Shown: positions 12,701 through 24,379, counted from the first letter of the stretch. The stretch: 64,000 nt of DNA from Azadirachta indica (GCA_022749755.1 CM040444.1:14222274-14286273); one strand, 5' to 3'. Notes: generated by a model not told the origin, from the letters alone. Translations and numbers: made by a program.

Positions 12701-15700
12701 AAAATTTATTCAAAAATGACCAATTTTAAAATTTTTGGACAAAAATATTCTTATAACCAAAATTATCAAGTTACAGTAATCTTCAAGTTCATTTTGCTAC
12801 AACAAGCTAGAAAGTTACCGTAGTGCTTGAAAGTAATTTTTATTTTTTTTTAATTTTATTCATAAGATATTTTGGTTCAAATAACATGAGCCTCGTCAGT
12901 TTTGAATCAATTTTTGTTATGAAGTCAAAACTAAATTGATAATATAAAGAGTAATCATTCTCGATTATTTTTTAATAAATTAAAATATTAATTACACTTC
13001 GCTTATTTTCTTCGCATAGTATAATATTATAGAAATTTAGGTCAATTGTATAGCATAATGAAAGATAATTAAACTATTAATTTTATGAAATTGCATACCT
13101 CAAAAAGGGTATTTTTGCCATTTTAAAGAGCTTGCTACTTTTTTCAGCATGCTTGGTGATGATTGCAACTTAGTTTACATAATTACAACGCATAATGTTG
13201 TTGAAAAAGATGTCTTTAAGTAACTTAATTGCTTACGGAACCATGATTAAACTACATTAGATTGTGACATAAATATAGACAACTTAATTTTTGTCTTTTG
13301 CAATGTTTTCTCTACTTTAATTTAAGAAAAAAAATGTAACATTAGGACAACAATTGTTCGTTCAATACTTTAAAGCAAGAATCTTTAATTATTTATGTTT
13401 TTTTGGTGGTTTGTTTTCTTTTTTTTTTTTTTAGATTAAATTGCAAAGGTTATTGGAATCTTAAGAAAATCATAGCCTAAATTTCTCAATAAAATCAAAA
13501 GTTAGGGAGCCCATTTGCTAATGTTAATACATTTGGCCTTTTGTGATGATGGTTTCAAATTTCCTTTTCTCTTTGTTGGCTGCTTTGTTATTGTCTCTTA
13601 TACATATCGAGGAATATAAATATATATTCCACACATATATGTGGAATGGAAGCATCTTAAGTTTTGAAATTTGTTCAATTAGGTCCCTTTCTTTTACAAT
13701 TAAAAATCCATACATAATCTTTAGAGTATCCTTACTCTTTTCCTCCAACTTTTGTTAAATAATTCCAACCTCTTGCTATTTTGGCAAGTCTTGCTTTCAA
13801 GTTAATGTAGCCTTATTTTCTTTTAAACTTTAAATATTAGTTATATTTAAGTCTTTTGATGTATAAATTCAACTAGTAATAACCATTCTTCGTTATTAAA
13901 CTTTCGTTCGATATAATTTTTTCTGTCGTTCAAATAAAAATAAAAAAAAATTAAATAGAATTTGTACTAAAATGTTCAAAACTTATAAATAATTCATTAC
14001 TTATTTTGAGGCAAGATGGTTAGTAAATAAGCACATTAATAGGGCTAGTACAACAGGATCTAACTTCAAAACAAACTAATTTTGATTATGTATTTATCGA
14101 AAATAGCACATGTGAATGTTGCAAAATTAGCATTTAGAAACATAGCTAGCAATTTTTTTTTTTAATTTTTATTTTAGTATTTTTCTTGGTGAGGAGGCAT
14201 CATGTGTTTAAGACTACAAGTACTGAAAACAATGCTGCCTTTGCACATGGATTTGTTCCATCATCACAGCTAGCAGGTCTTAAGAAATCATGTGTGTGTC
14301 TTTTTTCCTTTTTTCCTTTTTTGTTTATAAAAAAAAAAAAAAGCTTTTTATTCCAATACTCTTGTTCTGGTGCTTTTACTTTTCTTTAATCTTTCATTTA
14401 ACTTTTCATTTCCTTTTGTTTTTTTGAGTTAATTAATTATTGCCAGTTAGGGTTCCAATGTTGGAGGATTGTCTCTTCCTTTGCTTGTTTTATTACATTG
14501 TTGTAGTGATTCTTATATAATTTATTCAATTATTAATCATATCAAACAATTTATTGTGGATCTTTGGTCATTTGTGAGAGTCACTTGATGAATTTAGTGG
14601 TGAATTCTTTCATATTTTCTTCAATTAATTAAGAGCTAATGAAAGGTACAAATAACTTGATTATGTTTGATTTGTTTGTACTTTTTTTCCTTATATCAAT
14701 ATATTTTTTTATATCTATAATTTTAAAATTCTTGATGTGATTTAAACATACTAACTACATGAATGAGAGCACCTTTGATCCTCTTAAAAGCACTTTTTAT
14801 AAGAAACAACAGGAAAATATTTTTAATAAAGAAGGGTAAAAGATAGTTTGAATAGTTACTTTACTAAACTATTAGTCAAAAAAAAGGGGCATTATTAAAA
14901 AAAATAAAACAAAAGATTGTATATTTAATGAAAGAATAAAGGGACTTTTCAGTTTTACTGTTATCAGTTGTTTAAAAAATTAAAAAAAAAAATTATTTAT
15001 AATATATATGAGAAAGAGAAGATAATTGAGGATGAGAAATTTATTACTGACAGAAAATTCATCATCCCAACTCTATTACATTTATTAGGATTAGATTAAG
15101 AAATGGGATTAAAGGGATAGAGAATGAAAAAGACCTCCGCATTCTCCCACTTCATTGTAACTTAATTGTTTTACGCAATCATCTAGAAGATCAAAGGGAG
15201 AGTTGAAATTAAGATGATAATCTCATATTATATCATGCCCATAGATTTGAATGATTGCATTATAACCTTGAGTGAATGAATTGAATTGAATTCAATAAGC
15301 TTATCTAAAATGCAATACCAAATCACTTATACAATTCATAATTGAAGTCATCTGCATCCAACAGCGTAAGTTCCCCATCAAATTTGTCAACATAATGAGG
15401 TTGAAGAAAGCATATTAATTTATTATATAGATGCATAGCTTGACAAGAAAGATTGCTGCATTGTAATGTCTTGTATAATTATTATGTTAAAATTGAAAAA
15501 AAAAAAAAATGGGTTATCTAGAATTTGTCAAACAGATACTCAACTCATCACCACTATATAATAATATCTCTGATAATTAATTAAATGTGAAAAATGAAAT
15601 CAATCTAACAAAAGCATGTTCACACTAACACAAGTTCAAACAGTTAAAAGAGGACAGATAGTTGTAGAACAAGATATTATTTAAGAGAAAATAGTGACCA

Positions 15701-15896
15701 AATTACATGCATCTAGGAGGTCTAATACATACTTACAAACCAGAAACCCCAATAATTAATCTTATTCCTTACAAACCTCATAATATTAATTTCATTACTC
15801 AGGCTAAAAGCCTTTTTAAAACTACAATAACATAAAAAAGAGCAAAGACAATCTCTCTGTTAATCTCTCTGCTAAACCCAGATGGAGAGATCAGGA
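9791..15896. other. Long gene-poor AT-rich region
   Basis: About 6 kb without a supportable gene. Short open frames (13524-13758 on both strands, 14186-14389) are AT-rich accidents without domains. Runs such as ttaattaatt near 11030-11190 and poly-T tracts are simple sequence. The right end up to 15896 probably includes the 3' UTR of the bZIP gene, with AATAA-type sequence on the minus strand around 15780-15840. Confidence 0.4.
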
Positions 15897-16388
15897 TTAG
15901 TACTGAAACATGTCTGCAGACGCCATGATTGGCTGATTGAGATATGAAAAATTCATTGGATTCATGAAATTATCAATCATGGACTCATTGATTATGTTTG
16001 CTGCAGTGTGATGATCTTCTGTAGCCGCAAACATAGCGTTGTTGCTTGCATTCATGACGTTGATGATCTCATTCAAGGACTGCAATCTGTGGGTAAGCTC
16101 ATCTAGTTGAGCTCTGAGGATTGAGTTTTCAGACTCAATGTTCAGGTAATGCTGTGTGGTGATGCTGATGCTTGTGATAATCTGATGATTATCCTTTCTC
16201 AGCTGAGTAACCTGAGCCATCAGATCATCCAGATGCTTCTGTTTCCTCATCCTTGATCTTCTTGCTGATTCTCTGTTTGATATCATTCTCTTCCTCTTCC
16301 TCTGATCCATCAGCGCCCGCAAATCCTCCTCAGAACCTGAGTTCTGGATCGCAGATGAGCCTGAAGATGTTCCACTTGAAGACGCCAT
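15897..16388 (-). CDS. Group S1 bZIP transcription factor (bZIP11/bZIP2/bZIP44-like), 163 aa
   Basis: An intronless nuclear DNA-binding protein of the S1 class, which usually heterodimerises with group C bZIPs and adjusts amino-acid and sugar metabolism to low energy. The start at 16388 gives MASSSGTSSG; an in-frame ATG at 16421 would add 11 hydrophobic residues that are not typical of the family. The basic region at residues 30-50 contains NRESARRSR with the invariant Asn38 and Arg46 (N-x7-R). The first zipper leucine, L56, sits at the canonical nine-residue spacing. Heptad positions continue through L63, I70, T77, I84, L91, L98 and L105, a long zipper as in this group. The C-terminal FMNPMNFSYLNQPIMASAD motif is typical of S1 proteins. 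Length and lack of introns fit the family. Translation is likely controlled by the leader uORF described separately. Confidence 0.95.
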   Translation of the reverse strand: MASSSGTSSGSSAIQNSGSEEDLRALMDQRKRKRMISNRESARRSRMRKQKHLDDLMAQVTQLRKDNHQIITSISITTQHYLNIESENSILRAQLDELTHRLQSLNEIINVMNASNNAMFAATEDHHTAANIINESMIDNFMNPMNFSYLNQPIMASADMFQY

Positions 16389-16551
16389 GAAGAAAATTGC
16401 AGATAATATCTTAACAATCACAGTGTTTTAACACCAAGAGAAACTCAGAGAGAGATTAGCAGGACCCAGATAGAACCAAAAAAAATTGAAAATATGCAGA
16501 TAATAATAATATTATTATTATTATTTATATATTATATACCTACTTAAATCT

Positions 16552-16570
16552 AAATGAAACTAAAAATCAT
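16552..16570 (-). promoter_or_regulatory. Six-codon uORF overlapping the SC-uORF stop (ATGA)
   Basis: The last codons of the sucrose-control uORF read TCA-TGA, and the ATG formed inside (16570-16568) opens a six-codon frame ending TAG at 16554-16552. ATGA overlaps allow termination-coupled reinitiation, so this could further lower main-ORF translation. Only the geometry is seen. Confidence 0.45.
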
Positions 16571-16692
16571 GAAACGTAATACAACCAGTAGAGAAAAACA
16601 ACTGAGAAAGATTGAACCAGCTGGGTCCTGCGCCTGAATGTGGAATATATCATACACTCAGAAAAGAGGAGTTCACTGAGAGTTGCAGACAT
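16567..16692 (-). promoter_or_regulatory. Conserved sucrose-control uORF (SC-uORF, 41 codons) in the bZIP leader
   Basis: In the leader, 178 nt upstream of the bZIP start, a minus-strand reading frame runs from ATG 16692-16690 to TGA 16569-16567. A second in-frame ATG lies at 16653-16651. The peptide contains RRRTQLVQSFSVVFLYW and ends in Tyr-Val-Ser before the stop. This matches the sucrose-control peptide that precedes S1 bZIP main ORFs in plants; in Arabidopsis bZIP11 it stalls ribosomes when sucrose is high and so represses translation of the main ORF. Conservation of the C-terminal part, the two ATGs and the position makes the identification strong. That it works here is inference from the family. 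Confidence 0.95.
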
Positions 16693-16726
16693 GAATCTCA
16701 AACATCAAGAACACTAGATTGAACAT
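16673..16726 (-). promoter_or_regulatory. Overlapping short uORF upstream of the SC-uORF
   Basis: ATG at 16726-16724 opens a 17-codon frame ending TGA at 16675-16673, with a second in-frame ATG at 16705. It overlaps the first ATG of the sucrose-control uORF (16692) in a different frame, so ribosomes that initiate here must bypass that ATG but could reach the downstream one at 16653. Arabidopsis bZIP11 also has several uORFs in its leader. The role is inferred from arrangement only. Confidence 0.5.
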
Positions 16727-17345
16727 TAGTTCTTGAAAAAACCCACACTAGTTGTAATGAAAAAAATTTGGGAATTTGTGCTTGAGATAATCTCAAGAAC
16801 ACCAACACAACATCAAAATAAACGGGCAACTTGTGAGAAAACAAGAGCAAAGACCAGATTTTTGAGCTGGGTTTTGGGTTTTGAAACCAAAAGAGCAAAC
16901 TTTAACTGCAAAATGAAACAAACCCGGATGGATTCAAGGACTGAGAACGAGAAACTAAATAGCTAACTGAATATCGAAGACAGGAAGAACAAGTTGGCTT
17001 CAGATTGAAGCAGAAGGAAGTTGGAGATATAAACTAGAAGCGAGATGCCTAAGGATTGGTGAGGACGCAAAGGAAAAGGAGAAGAGGAATTTGAGAGTGG
17101 AGGAGGAGGAATTTATAGAAGAAAAGCGGTACAACAAGTTGATAAAAAAATAATCATTAAAAGGGTCAAAAATAATATTCTGAAATTGAGAAATGAGAAA
17201 AAAATAAAGTGAAAATTTAATTGAAAAAAAAAAAAAAAAAAAAAACCTTTGGAATCTCCTCTGAGAAAAAGTTGTTGAGAAAGTTGATGGGACATGTGAG
17301 GTGGGAGAGAGAGAGAGAGAGAAGAGAGTCCACAACTGTCCAGAT
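16693..17345 (-). promoter_or_regulatory. Distal leader/promoter of the bZIP gene with CT-rich stretch
   Basis: No other coding feature is supported here. On the minus strand a CTCTCT microsatellite (17309-17327) and pyrimidine-rich runs resemble the Y-patch/CT repeats near plant transcription starts. A poly-A/T run lies at 17224-17244. Long S1-bZIP leaders of several hundred bases are usual, so transcription probably begins in this stretch; the exact site is not visible. Confidence 0.4.
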
Positions 17346-20300
17346 CCAGCTGGGAACCAACAATCTCAGTTTACATTATGTTGATTTCTGAATATATTTA
17401 TATGTACTGGAAAAATATTATATAATAAAATACATTAATATATAGTAAAAATTCATCAACTTGACAATTGATACTGCCACGGTTATTTCTGATCTTACAA
17501 ATGAAATGATTGATCATGCAATATTTTCATTCTCTTTTGAGATTTTATTCTCAATTTTATCTTTTTTTTTTAAGTTGGATTTTTTTCTGATTTTCAATTC
17601 AACACTTTAATTTTATGGGGGTGTTATTCATTTTTTTAAAATATTTGTTTCATTTGTTTATTTTTGTTAATCTTTTATTCAAATTAATGGAATTTGCGAT
17701 ATTTTTTTGTTATAACTATTTTTAATTAATGTGGTCAACTTATAATTAACGTGATTAATAAGATTTGCTATAAATCAACATTAAAATTATTAATAATAAG
17801 TGTGTTTTGATATTTTAAAAAAATAATTAATTAACTTTTAAAACGCAATAATTATAACTTGAAATTTATTCAATTTGAGAAATTTTCGTTGTGATCTTAT
17901 ATATTCTTTTTTTTTTTTTCCTTCTCTTTATTATTAGATTTCCTTTTTCAAAAAACAAAAAAGGTGAAATTGATGGTCATGGGAGCGAATCGCCAATCTC
18001 TCTTTTTCCTTTATTAGATTTTTATATATACCTTTTTGATAAATCTCTCTCCCTATCAAGAAAAGGAAACATCAATAAGCAAAGATATGTATATATATAA
18101 AAGAAGAGAGAGTGGAAGATATGCATAAAATATTTTTTAATAACAAATATAAATTTACCAAATTTGTGAACTAAACCCTTCAAATTTTTTTTAAGTTGTC
18201 AATCAATTTAAATCCCAAGTCATTTCAGTATATTTTTTAGACTAACAACAATTTATAATAAGTATACAATTTTTATTGATAAAATTTCTCATGTTTTGAA
18301 ATACACGGATCTTCTTTTAACTCTTTTAATTATTAATTTTGAAATAAAAATTTTGTGAATAATTTATATATTTTTTAATTGTATTATCGTAATACAATTT
18401 AAAATTTTACCTATAAAAAAAATGTTTTTGCTCTAAAATTAAAAGAGTTTTATATTAGTAGTGGTCGGTGTCAAGTGTCTAAAACCTTGTGCGAAATTGT
18501 CCATAAAATACTTTTAAATACTTTTGTACAAAGATTAAATTATAATTCTTCCATGCTTACCAAATTGCTTTCAACGCAGAGAATTTTATCCAGAGAATAG
18601 CTTCATTGTCCGATCAGTTTGCGTAAGATTAATCACTTATAATAATAAAAATTAAAAATAATAAACAAAAGTTTTAATATTATTGTAATATTTATCATAA
18701 AAATGTTAGCTCACTGCAGTCAAAGGGTTTGGTAGTAAAAAGGTATCTCACGTTATACGTATCTTATCGTATTAGTAGTGTGAGTAAATTTTTCTCTAAA
18801 TTAACAACATATATCATCTCAATTGGGTATAAATTTTTAAACAATTGCAGATTAAATCTAATTAAAACTCTTAAATTCTGATAGATTTTCAATAAATTTT
18901 TAATTTAGTAATATAAGTAGATTTTTCTCTAAGTTAAGAATATATATCATTTAAATTAGATACAAATTTTTGGATAATTTCATATTATATCCTATCAAGA
19001 TTTTTAAATCTCAATAAATTTTTAATAAATTTCTAATTTAATAGTGGGAGTAGATTTTTCTTCAAGTTGGAAACATATATCATTCAAATTTAATGCAAAT
19101 TTTCGAATAACTTGAAATTAAATTTAATAAAAAATTTCTAAATTTTAAGTAAATTTTTAATAAATTTTTAATGTAATATTAGAAAATTATATATCTAACA
19201 TGTAATATTAAAAAAAGACAACATAAAAATGTTAGATAATATTCATCTATCAAAGGAAACAAATATTAAACATGATATTTATAAAAAAAAAAAAAAGAAA
19301 AAGAAAAAGTGTTTTGAAAAAATAAAAAAGACCTTTTAAAATGCAGGTAAACGCTCCCGTTTTGGGCGAATACATACACACATTGAGATGTGCGCACGTA
19401 GATGATTACATAGAACAATGAAATAATGAATCAAAGTCTTCGAGATGTGGCCTAATTTTCACAAACCTCAGTTCCACTGAAACAACAACAACAACAACAA
19501 CAGGAGGATGGAATTCATATTTTGTTGCTGCTGACTGACACGAATCACTTGGAAATTTGCAAATCTAGGGATTTTTAACTTCTCCCTTTTTCTCCAAAAC
19601 GACACTCCATCATTTTTCTCGTTTTTCTGTCTTTTTCATACAACCTGGTTCTATTTATTTTTTTTTTTTTTAATATTATTTATTACATATATGTATTCTA
19701 TTAATATTATGTTAAAATTTTATTAAAAATAAAAAAATTTTAATTAAATTTAACCTGATACCGTTTAAAATTTTGTACCTAATTTAAACGAAATTTATCT
19801 TCATTATTTTTTATAAAAATAAAAGTATCAATTGCTCTCACTGAAAAGCAATGGTCCATTCTATTTAAGGTTGATTATTTTTATTAGTTCGGTGAAAATA
19901 CTAAAACCGAACCAATTGGCAGTAAAAGTAACACACAGATTTGTATTTCTTTAATTACTTACAAAGATTTCTTTGAAAAGTTGTTTATCGCGTTGTGAAC
20001 TGAAAAAAATCAATTGTGATTGGATGGTGAATAAAGAAGAGATGGACTTGGTAAAATCAACTTAGTAGTAGTAGTGATCAAATTAAGTTACTTCTACTTT
20101 CTGAACTTGCTTTTACCATTTAAAAGCACTTTTACTCTAAAGTGCTTCTAGAAAGAATTTCATGAGATTGCATTCGCTAAGTAATAAAGGGAAATGTTAG
20201 CCCACCCGTTCAATACTATCATTCATTAGTCAATGAACTATAACATTATAAAAGAATATATATAATGTTCTTTCTTTTTCGTCACTTTCGGTGTAGTGTA

Positions 20301-21736
20301 ATACCCAATTTTTATTGAATTATTGCATAAATAGTTGTTCATCTACGACGCATATTTGAATTATGTTTCCTAATTTTTTATTTAAAATGTATTTACTAAT
20401 TTTCTTGTAAAAAAAATGATATAAGTTCTATTTTTTAATAACATTTTCAAATATAATTACATTAATTGGAAAAAAATTTAGTTAAAACAATTAAAATAAG
20501 AATTTTTAATAAAAAGTATATCACATTTTTTTATTATTATTGTTATTATTACTATTACGATTAGTTAATTTTTAAAAGTATATATTCAAACCTCTTGAGA
20601 GTCTAAGGTCCATATCCCAAAAACTCAAATTTCAGAAATAGTGTATAATATTTGTAACATTAAACTGTATAATCCTGGTTCTATTTTTTACGTTCAAACC
20701 AGTCTTATTTTGTCACATACCACGTACTAGTCAAATAATGTATATTTAGGAAGCTCTCTCCATATATATAGTTAAATGTACCTACGACTAACATAATTTT
20801 ATGATCATACATTAGTTGACTTGGAATTTTCTTAGTGGGGTCTTTTTAATTAAAAAGGATTAGCAGCCATAGACCATTAACACACATTTTTCATGTTAAT
20901 TTTTTTTTTTTAATTTAAAGGCATACACGCATATATACATGTAACTTTATTAGACAAAGTAGACAATGCTTGCTTTTAAATAAAAAGTTTCGTAGTAACA
21001 TCATTTTCAATATGAAAATTATGTCTTCTTTTCTATATTTTCTCCCCTTGTTTTTTGATATATACATTGTATTGAAGAATCTTTTGGTATATCTCTCAAA
21101 TTAGAATTTGTCTTCATAGTGAAGAAATCCATTAATGGATATAGTCGGTACAATTTCCACAATGAAAGTTGTAACTTATTTGAAAATAAATATTTTTAGT
21201 AGGGTCGCGGCAAAATACAAATGCCCCACACAAATAGTGTTATGGATTAGAACTTGCTATTTGATTGTATTTGAATGTACAACTTTTTCAATAGGATGGA
21301 TTTTTTTTTTTTAATTTATAATATGTAATGTGTGTGTAATCATTTAGGGCACTGCAATAAACATAAATTATGCAATAAATCTAAAATGATGATAGTTGTG
21401 ACTTCTGTAAGATAGAATGCAAAAAGGGTCAAGCCCAAAATGATATGAGGGGGTATGGTCAGAATATTAGTGGGGTGCTTTTAGTATCACTCATTAAACA
21501 AATTCTCAGTAGTTAGGATGTACATATATATTACAATCCTTAACATCCTATTTTGCTTCCATAAGAAGTCACACGCAATTTTAATTTCCTTTTTCAATTA
21601 AAATTAGTTTTATTTGTCTTAAAATTATTTTATATTTATTTACATAAATTAAAAATTAATTTAAACGTAATTTACAAAATAAAAATCTGGACTTCTATGC
21701 TAAAGTCCTGTAATTTACAAAATCTGGGCTTACCAT
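17346..21736. other. Gene-poor AT-rich region
   Basis: More than 4 kb without a supportable gene; poly-T runs and short random frames only. It contains the ~130-bp tandem repeats listed separately and a CAA repeat at about 19481-19501. The stretch around 19330-19630 is less AT-rich but has no recognisable frame. Confidence 0.4.
18779..19190. repeat. Three diverged tandem units of ~130 bp
   Basis: Units begin near 18779 (gtgagtaaatttttctct), 18918 (ataagtagatttttctct) and 19048 (gggagtagatttttcttc). Each continues with a similar order: aa.atatatcat..aatt, caaattttt.gaataa, aattaaat, then aataaatttttaat. Copies have clearly diverged. No coding potential. Confidence 0.65.
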
Positions 21737-21746
21737 GCCCATAAAA

Positions 21747-22772
21747 GAGATATTTTCAGAAATCTCCCTTCAGGTACGAGAAACTATCACTTCCCGGTTA
21801 TTTTTTGGCGGAAGGAACAGATACCTCCCCTGAACCGTCCGTTTCCGTTAGTTAACCGTTAAAGTTAAAGGATAAAAATGTAAAAAAAAAAAAAAAAATC
21901 AATCAGCAAAAAAATTCTTTTTATCTAAAGCATGAGGTAAACCCTCGAATTCATTTTTCCCCAACCAAGTCGCCTCCTTACCTCCCTCACCACCCAGCAG
22001 CCACCTCCTCCTACATCACCCAACAATAGCAGTCATATCCCTTAACCGCCCAGTAGAACAGTCGCAGCAAACTCCTCTTCCCCTCTCTCACCACCTCTTC
22101 CTCCACCACCTAACCGCAGCAATCGTATATCCCTTAACCACCCAATAGCAGCAACCGCCCTTCTCCACCTCCTAATTGCAGCAATCACCTGTTTCTGCAA
22201 TCCTTTGCTGCAGCTGTTTTTTGTGCTGCTGCTGTTGCTTATATCTATGGTAGTTTGACTTGCTTCATTTTTTGCTGATTATTCTTTTTGTTTGGATTTA
22301 CTTTTAATGAACTAATTTTGATTTTCAATTTCAATTAATGAAAAAATACCTTAATTAATTTGGGTTTGATTTTATTTTTGATGAAAAAAAAAAAGAATAA
22401 TGGAATGAGAGAAGAAAAAAAAGAAGATCGACTCATTTTGGCGGTGGAAGTGAGAGAATGATGAGAGGCTTTGTGTCTGTGTGCGCGCCATGTGTTGAGA
22501 GGAAAAAGAAGGGTTTAGAGGAGGCGGCAGAGTTGTTTGATGGAGTTGAAACTCGGGTGCATGTGTGGTGATAGGACTGTCTTAAGCATATGGTGAAGAT
22601 AGTAAACCGTAGACATTTTTTAGGGAATTTCAAAGTGTTGAGGGCTTTTGAGTAATTTGATATTTCAAGGTTCGTCAATAAACAGTCAAGGGAATGTAAC
22701 TGATCTTTTACCTAGAAGTTATCGCAAAGTGATAATTTCCCATATCTCAGGCGAGGTTTCTGAAAGTATCGC
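21747..22772. mobile_element. Non-autonomous Mutator-like element (1026 bp) with perfect 10-bp TSD
   Basis: Flanked by identical gcccataaaa at 21737-21746 and 22773-22782. The left end gagatattttcagaaatctc and the reverse complement of the right end gcgatactttcagaaacctc agree over about 50 bases (also agaaactatcactt against ggaaattatcactt), forming degenerate TIRs. The interior holds a C-rich, repetitive section (about 21960-22230, many ccacc/cagcag runs) and no transposase. A 9-11 bp duplication plus long TIRs points to the Mutator superfamily. The C-rich interior could be captured sequence (Pack-MULE style), but I do not recognise a source gene. An 81-codon minus frame at 22433-22678 is not supported as a gene. 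Confidence 0.8.
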
Positions 22773-22782
22773 GCCCATAAAA

Positions 22783-23101
22783 TTTGGGAACTCCGGGCCA
22801 TGCCTCCCGTTAGCTTTATTGTCACATACCTTAGCGCCGGATCCGTATAAACTCGATTCGGGTACGCCCGGCCCGCACCTTGAAAAATTCCCGCATTGTT
22901 AGCCAACCAAACCCTAAATCGCTAATTTTGCAATCCAGCTTTCCTCGACGCAGCAGCCTTCCCATAGAATTTGTCCTTCGACGTCACGCGTGGGGCTCCC
23001 TCCTTGCTTCCAGAATCCCTTGTCGTCAAGTCGCGGCTGCTATTACTATTCGCACAGAAGCATATGAGCTCTTTGAAACCAAGTGAGGCTTCAAATTATT
23101 A
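22783..23101 (+). pseudogene. Exon-like remnant of unknown gene between two MULE insertions
   Basis: This ~320-bp island is clearly richer in GC than its surroundings. It includes a leader-like ccaaaccctaaatcgc stretch (22909-22924). An ATG frame from 22880 reads through Arg/Ser-rich sequence (RRSSLPIEFVLRRHAWGSLL), resembling an organelle presequence, to TEAYELFETK near 23085. A donor-like AA/gtgagg follows at 23084-23089. A 64-codon frame also exists on the minus strand. I do not recognise the protein and see no matching downstream exons before the BDP1 gene. It may be the first exon of a dead gene split from its body, or a promoter-proximal island. Low certainty. Confidence 0.3.
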
Positions 23102-23111
23102 TTTATTTAAA

Positions 23112-24297
23112 GGGATTTTAACACATACCTCCCCTGAGGTTTGAGATTTTAACACTTAAATGAAAGATTTTAAAAAAAATATACTTATCTCCCCTAAACT
23201 ATTAGTTGACTATCTAATTTTATTTGTGTGATTATAATACTTTTAATTGCTTCAAAGTAAAGTATAAGAAATTTAATTTATATGTAATCAAAAATAATTT
23301 TAATTTATATTTATTTAAAAATTAAAAATTTAATTAATGGTAATTTAATTTAATAATTTTAATTTACATGTATTTAATATTTATTAAAGTTAAGAATTTA
23401 ATTAATGATAATTTAATTTGATAATTTTAATTTATATTTATTTAATATTTACTCAAAATAGAAATTTAATTTTTATTCATATATCATATTTATCTAAATT
23501 TTAAATCATAATTTGCAAAACTGCTGCTTTTCTTACGCCTCTCTTTTACAAATTCTCTAACAATAAACAGTATTTTTTTAATTTCACTAAACAATTTAAT
23601 GGTCTTATCAATCTCACTCTTCTTATATAAAAACTTTAATATAAAATTTATGTCATATATATATTCATATTAAATTCACACTTCAATATCAATTTTATGA
23701 TTCATAAAGTAAATGTAAATTTTTGAGTTTACAAAAAAAATTTAATGGAACTACGTAATGATGGAAAATTAAAAAAAAATATTAACATGGCTAAATTACT
23801 AATTTTAAATATCATTAAATAAATTTTTAATTTAAAAATAAATATTAAATGAATATAAATTATAATTGTCATTAATCAAAATTTTAATTATTTTAATTTT
23901 TTAAACATCAAATAAATTAAAATTGAGTTTTTTAAACTTTATTTTGAAGTAATTAAGGGTATTACAGTCATTTTAAGTGAAAATATATGGTCCATCGACA
24001 GTTCAAGAGAGGTAAGTGTGTCTTTTCTTAAAATTTTCATTTAAGTATTAAAATCACAAATTAAATTATCATTAATTAAATTTCTAATTTTTAAATAAAT
24101 ATAAATTAAAATTATTTTTGATTACATACAAATTAAATTTCTTATACTTTACTTTTAAGTAATTAAGGGTATTATAATTATATAAATAAAATTAGATGGT
24201 GAACTAATGGTTCAGGAGAGTTAAGTATACCTTTTCTTAAATCTTTTATTTAAGTGTTAAAATTTCAAACTTCAGGGGAGGTATGTGTTAAAAACCC
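23112..24297. mobile_element. Mutator-like long-TIR element (1186 bp) with perfect 10-bp TSD
   Basis: Flanked by tttatttaaa at 23102-23111 and 24298-24307. The left end (gggattttaacacatacctc) and the reverse complement of the right end (gggtttttaacacatacctc) align for more than 200 bp with scattered substitutions, through ttaacacttaaat, ccatctaattttattt-like text, agtaaagtataagaaattta and aatcaaaaataatttta. The interior is AT-rich and non-coding. An additional partial copy of the subterminal text lies inside at about 23935-24070. Long TIRs beginning GGG and a 10-bp duplication fit a non-autonomous Mutator-like element. Confidence 0.85.
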
Positions 24298-24379
24298 TTT
24301 ATTTAAATTATAATCCCATATCGTGTGTTTGTTATAAAGCTTGTCTGATTTGGATACTTCCATATAGTCAAAATATTTG

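Noticed and set aside
13524..13758. Overlapping frames of 71-74 codons on both strands
   Set aside because: Mirror frames in AT-rich DNA without domain or splice context.
16389..16421. Earlier in-frame ATG of the bZIP gene
   Set aside because: It would add MIVKILSAIFF, a hydrophobic leader untypical of bZIPs; MASSSG at 16388 matches the family.
17000..17335. 111-codon minus frame rich in Phe/Ser upstream of the bZIP
   Set aside because: Product of CT-rich leader/promoter sequence and a poly-T run; no conserved content.
22433..22678. 81-codon minus frame inside the Mutator-like element
   Set aside because: No domain; lies in the right subterminal part of a non-autonomous element.
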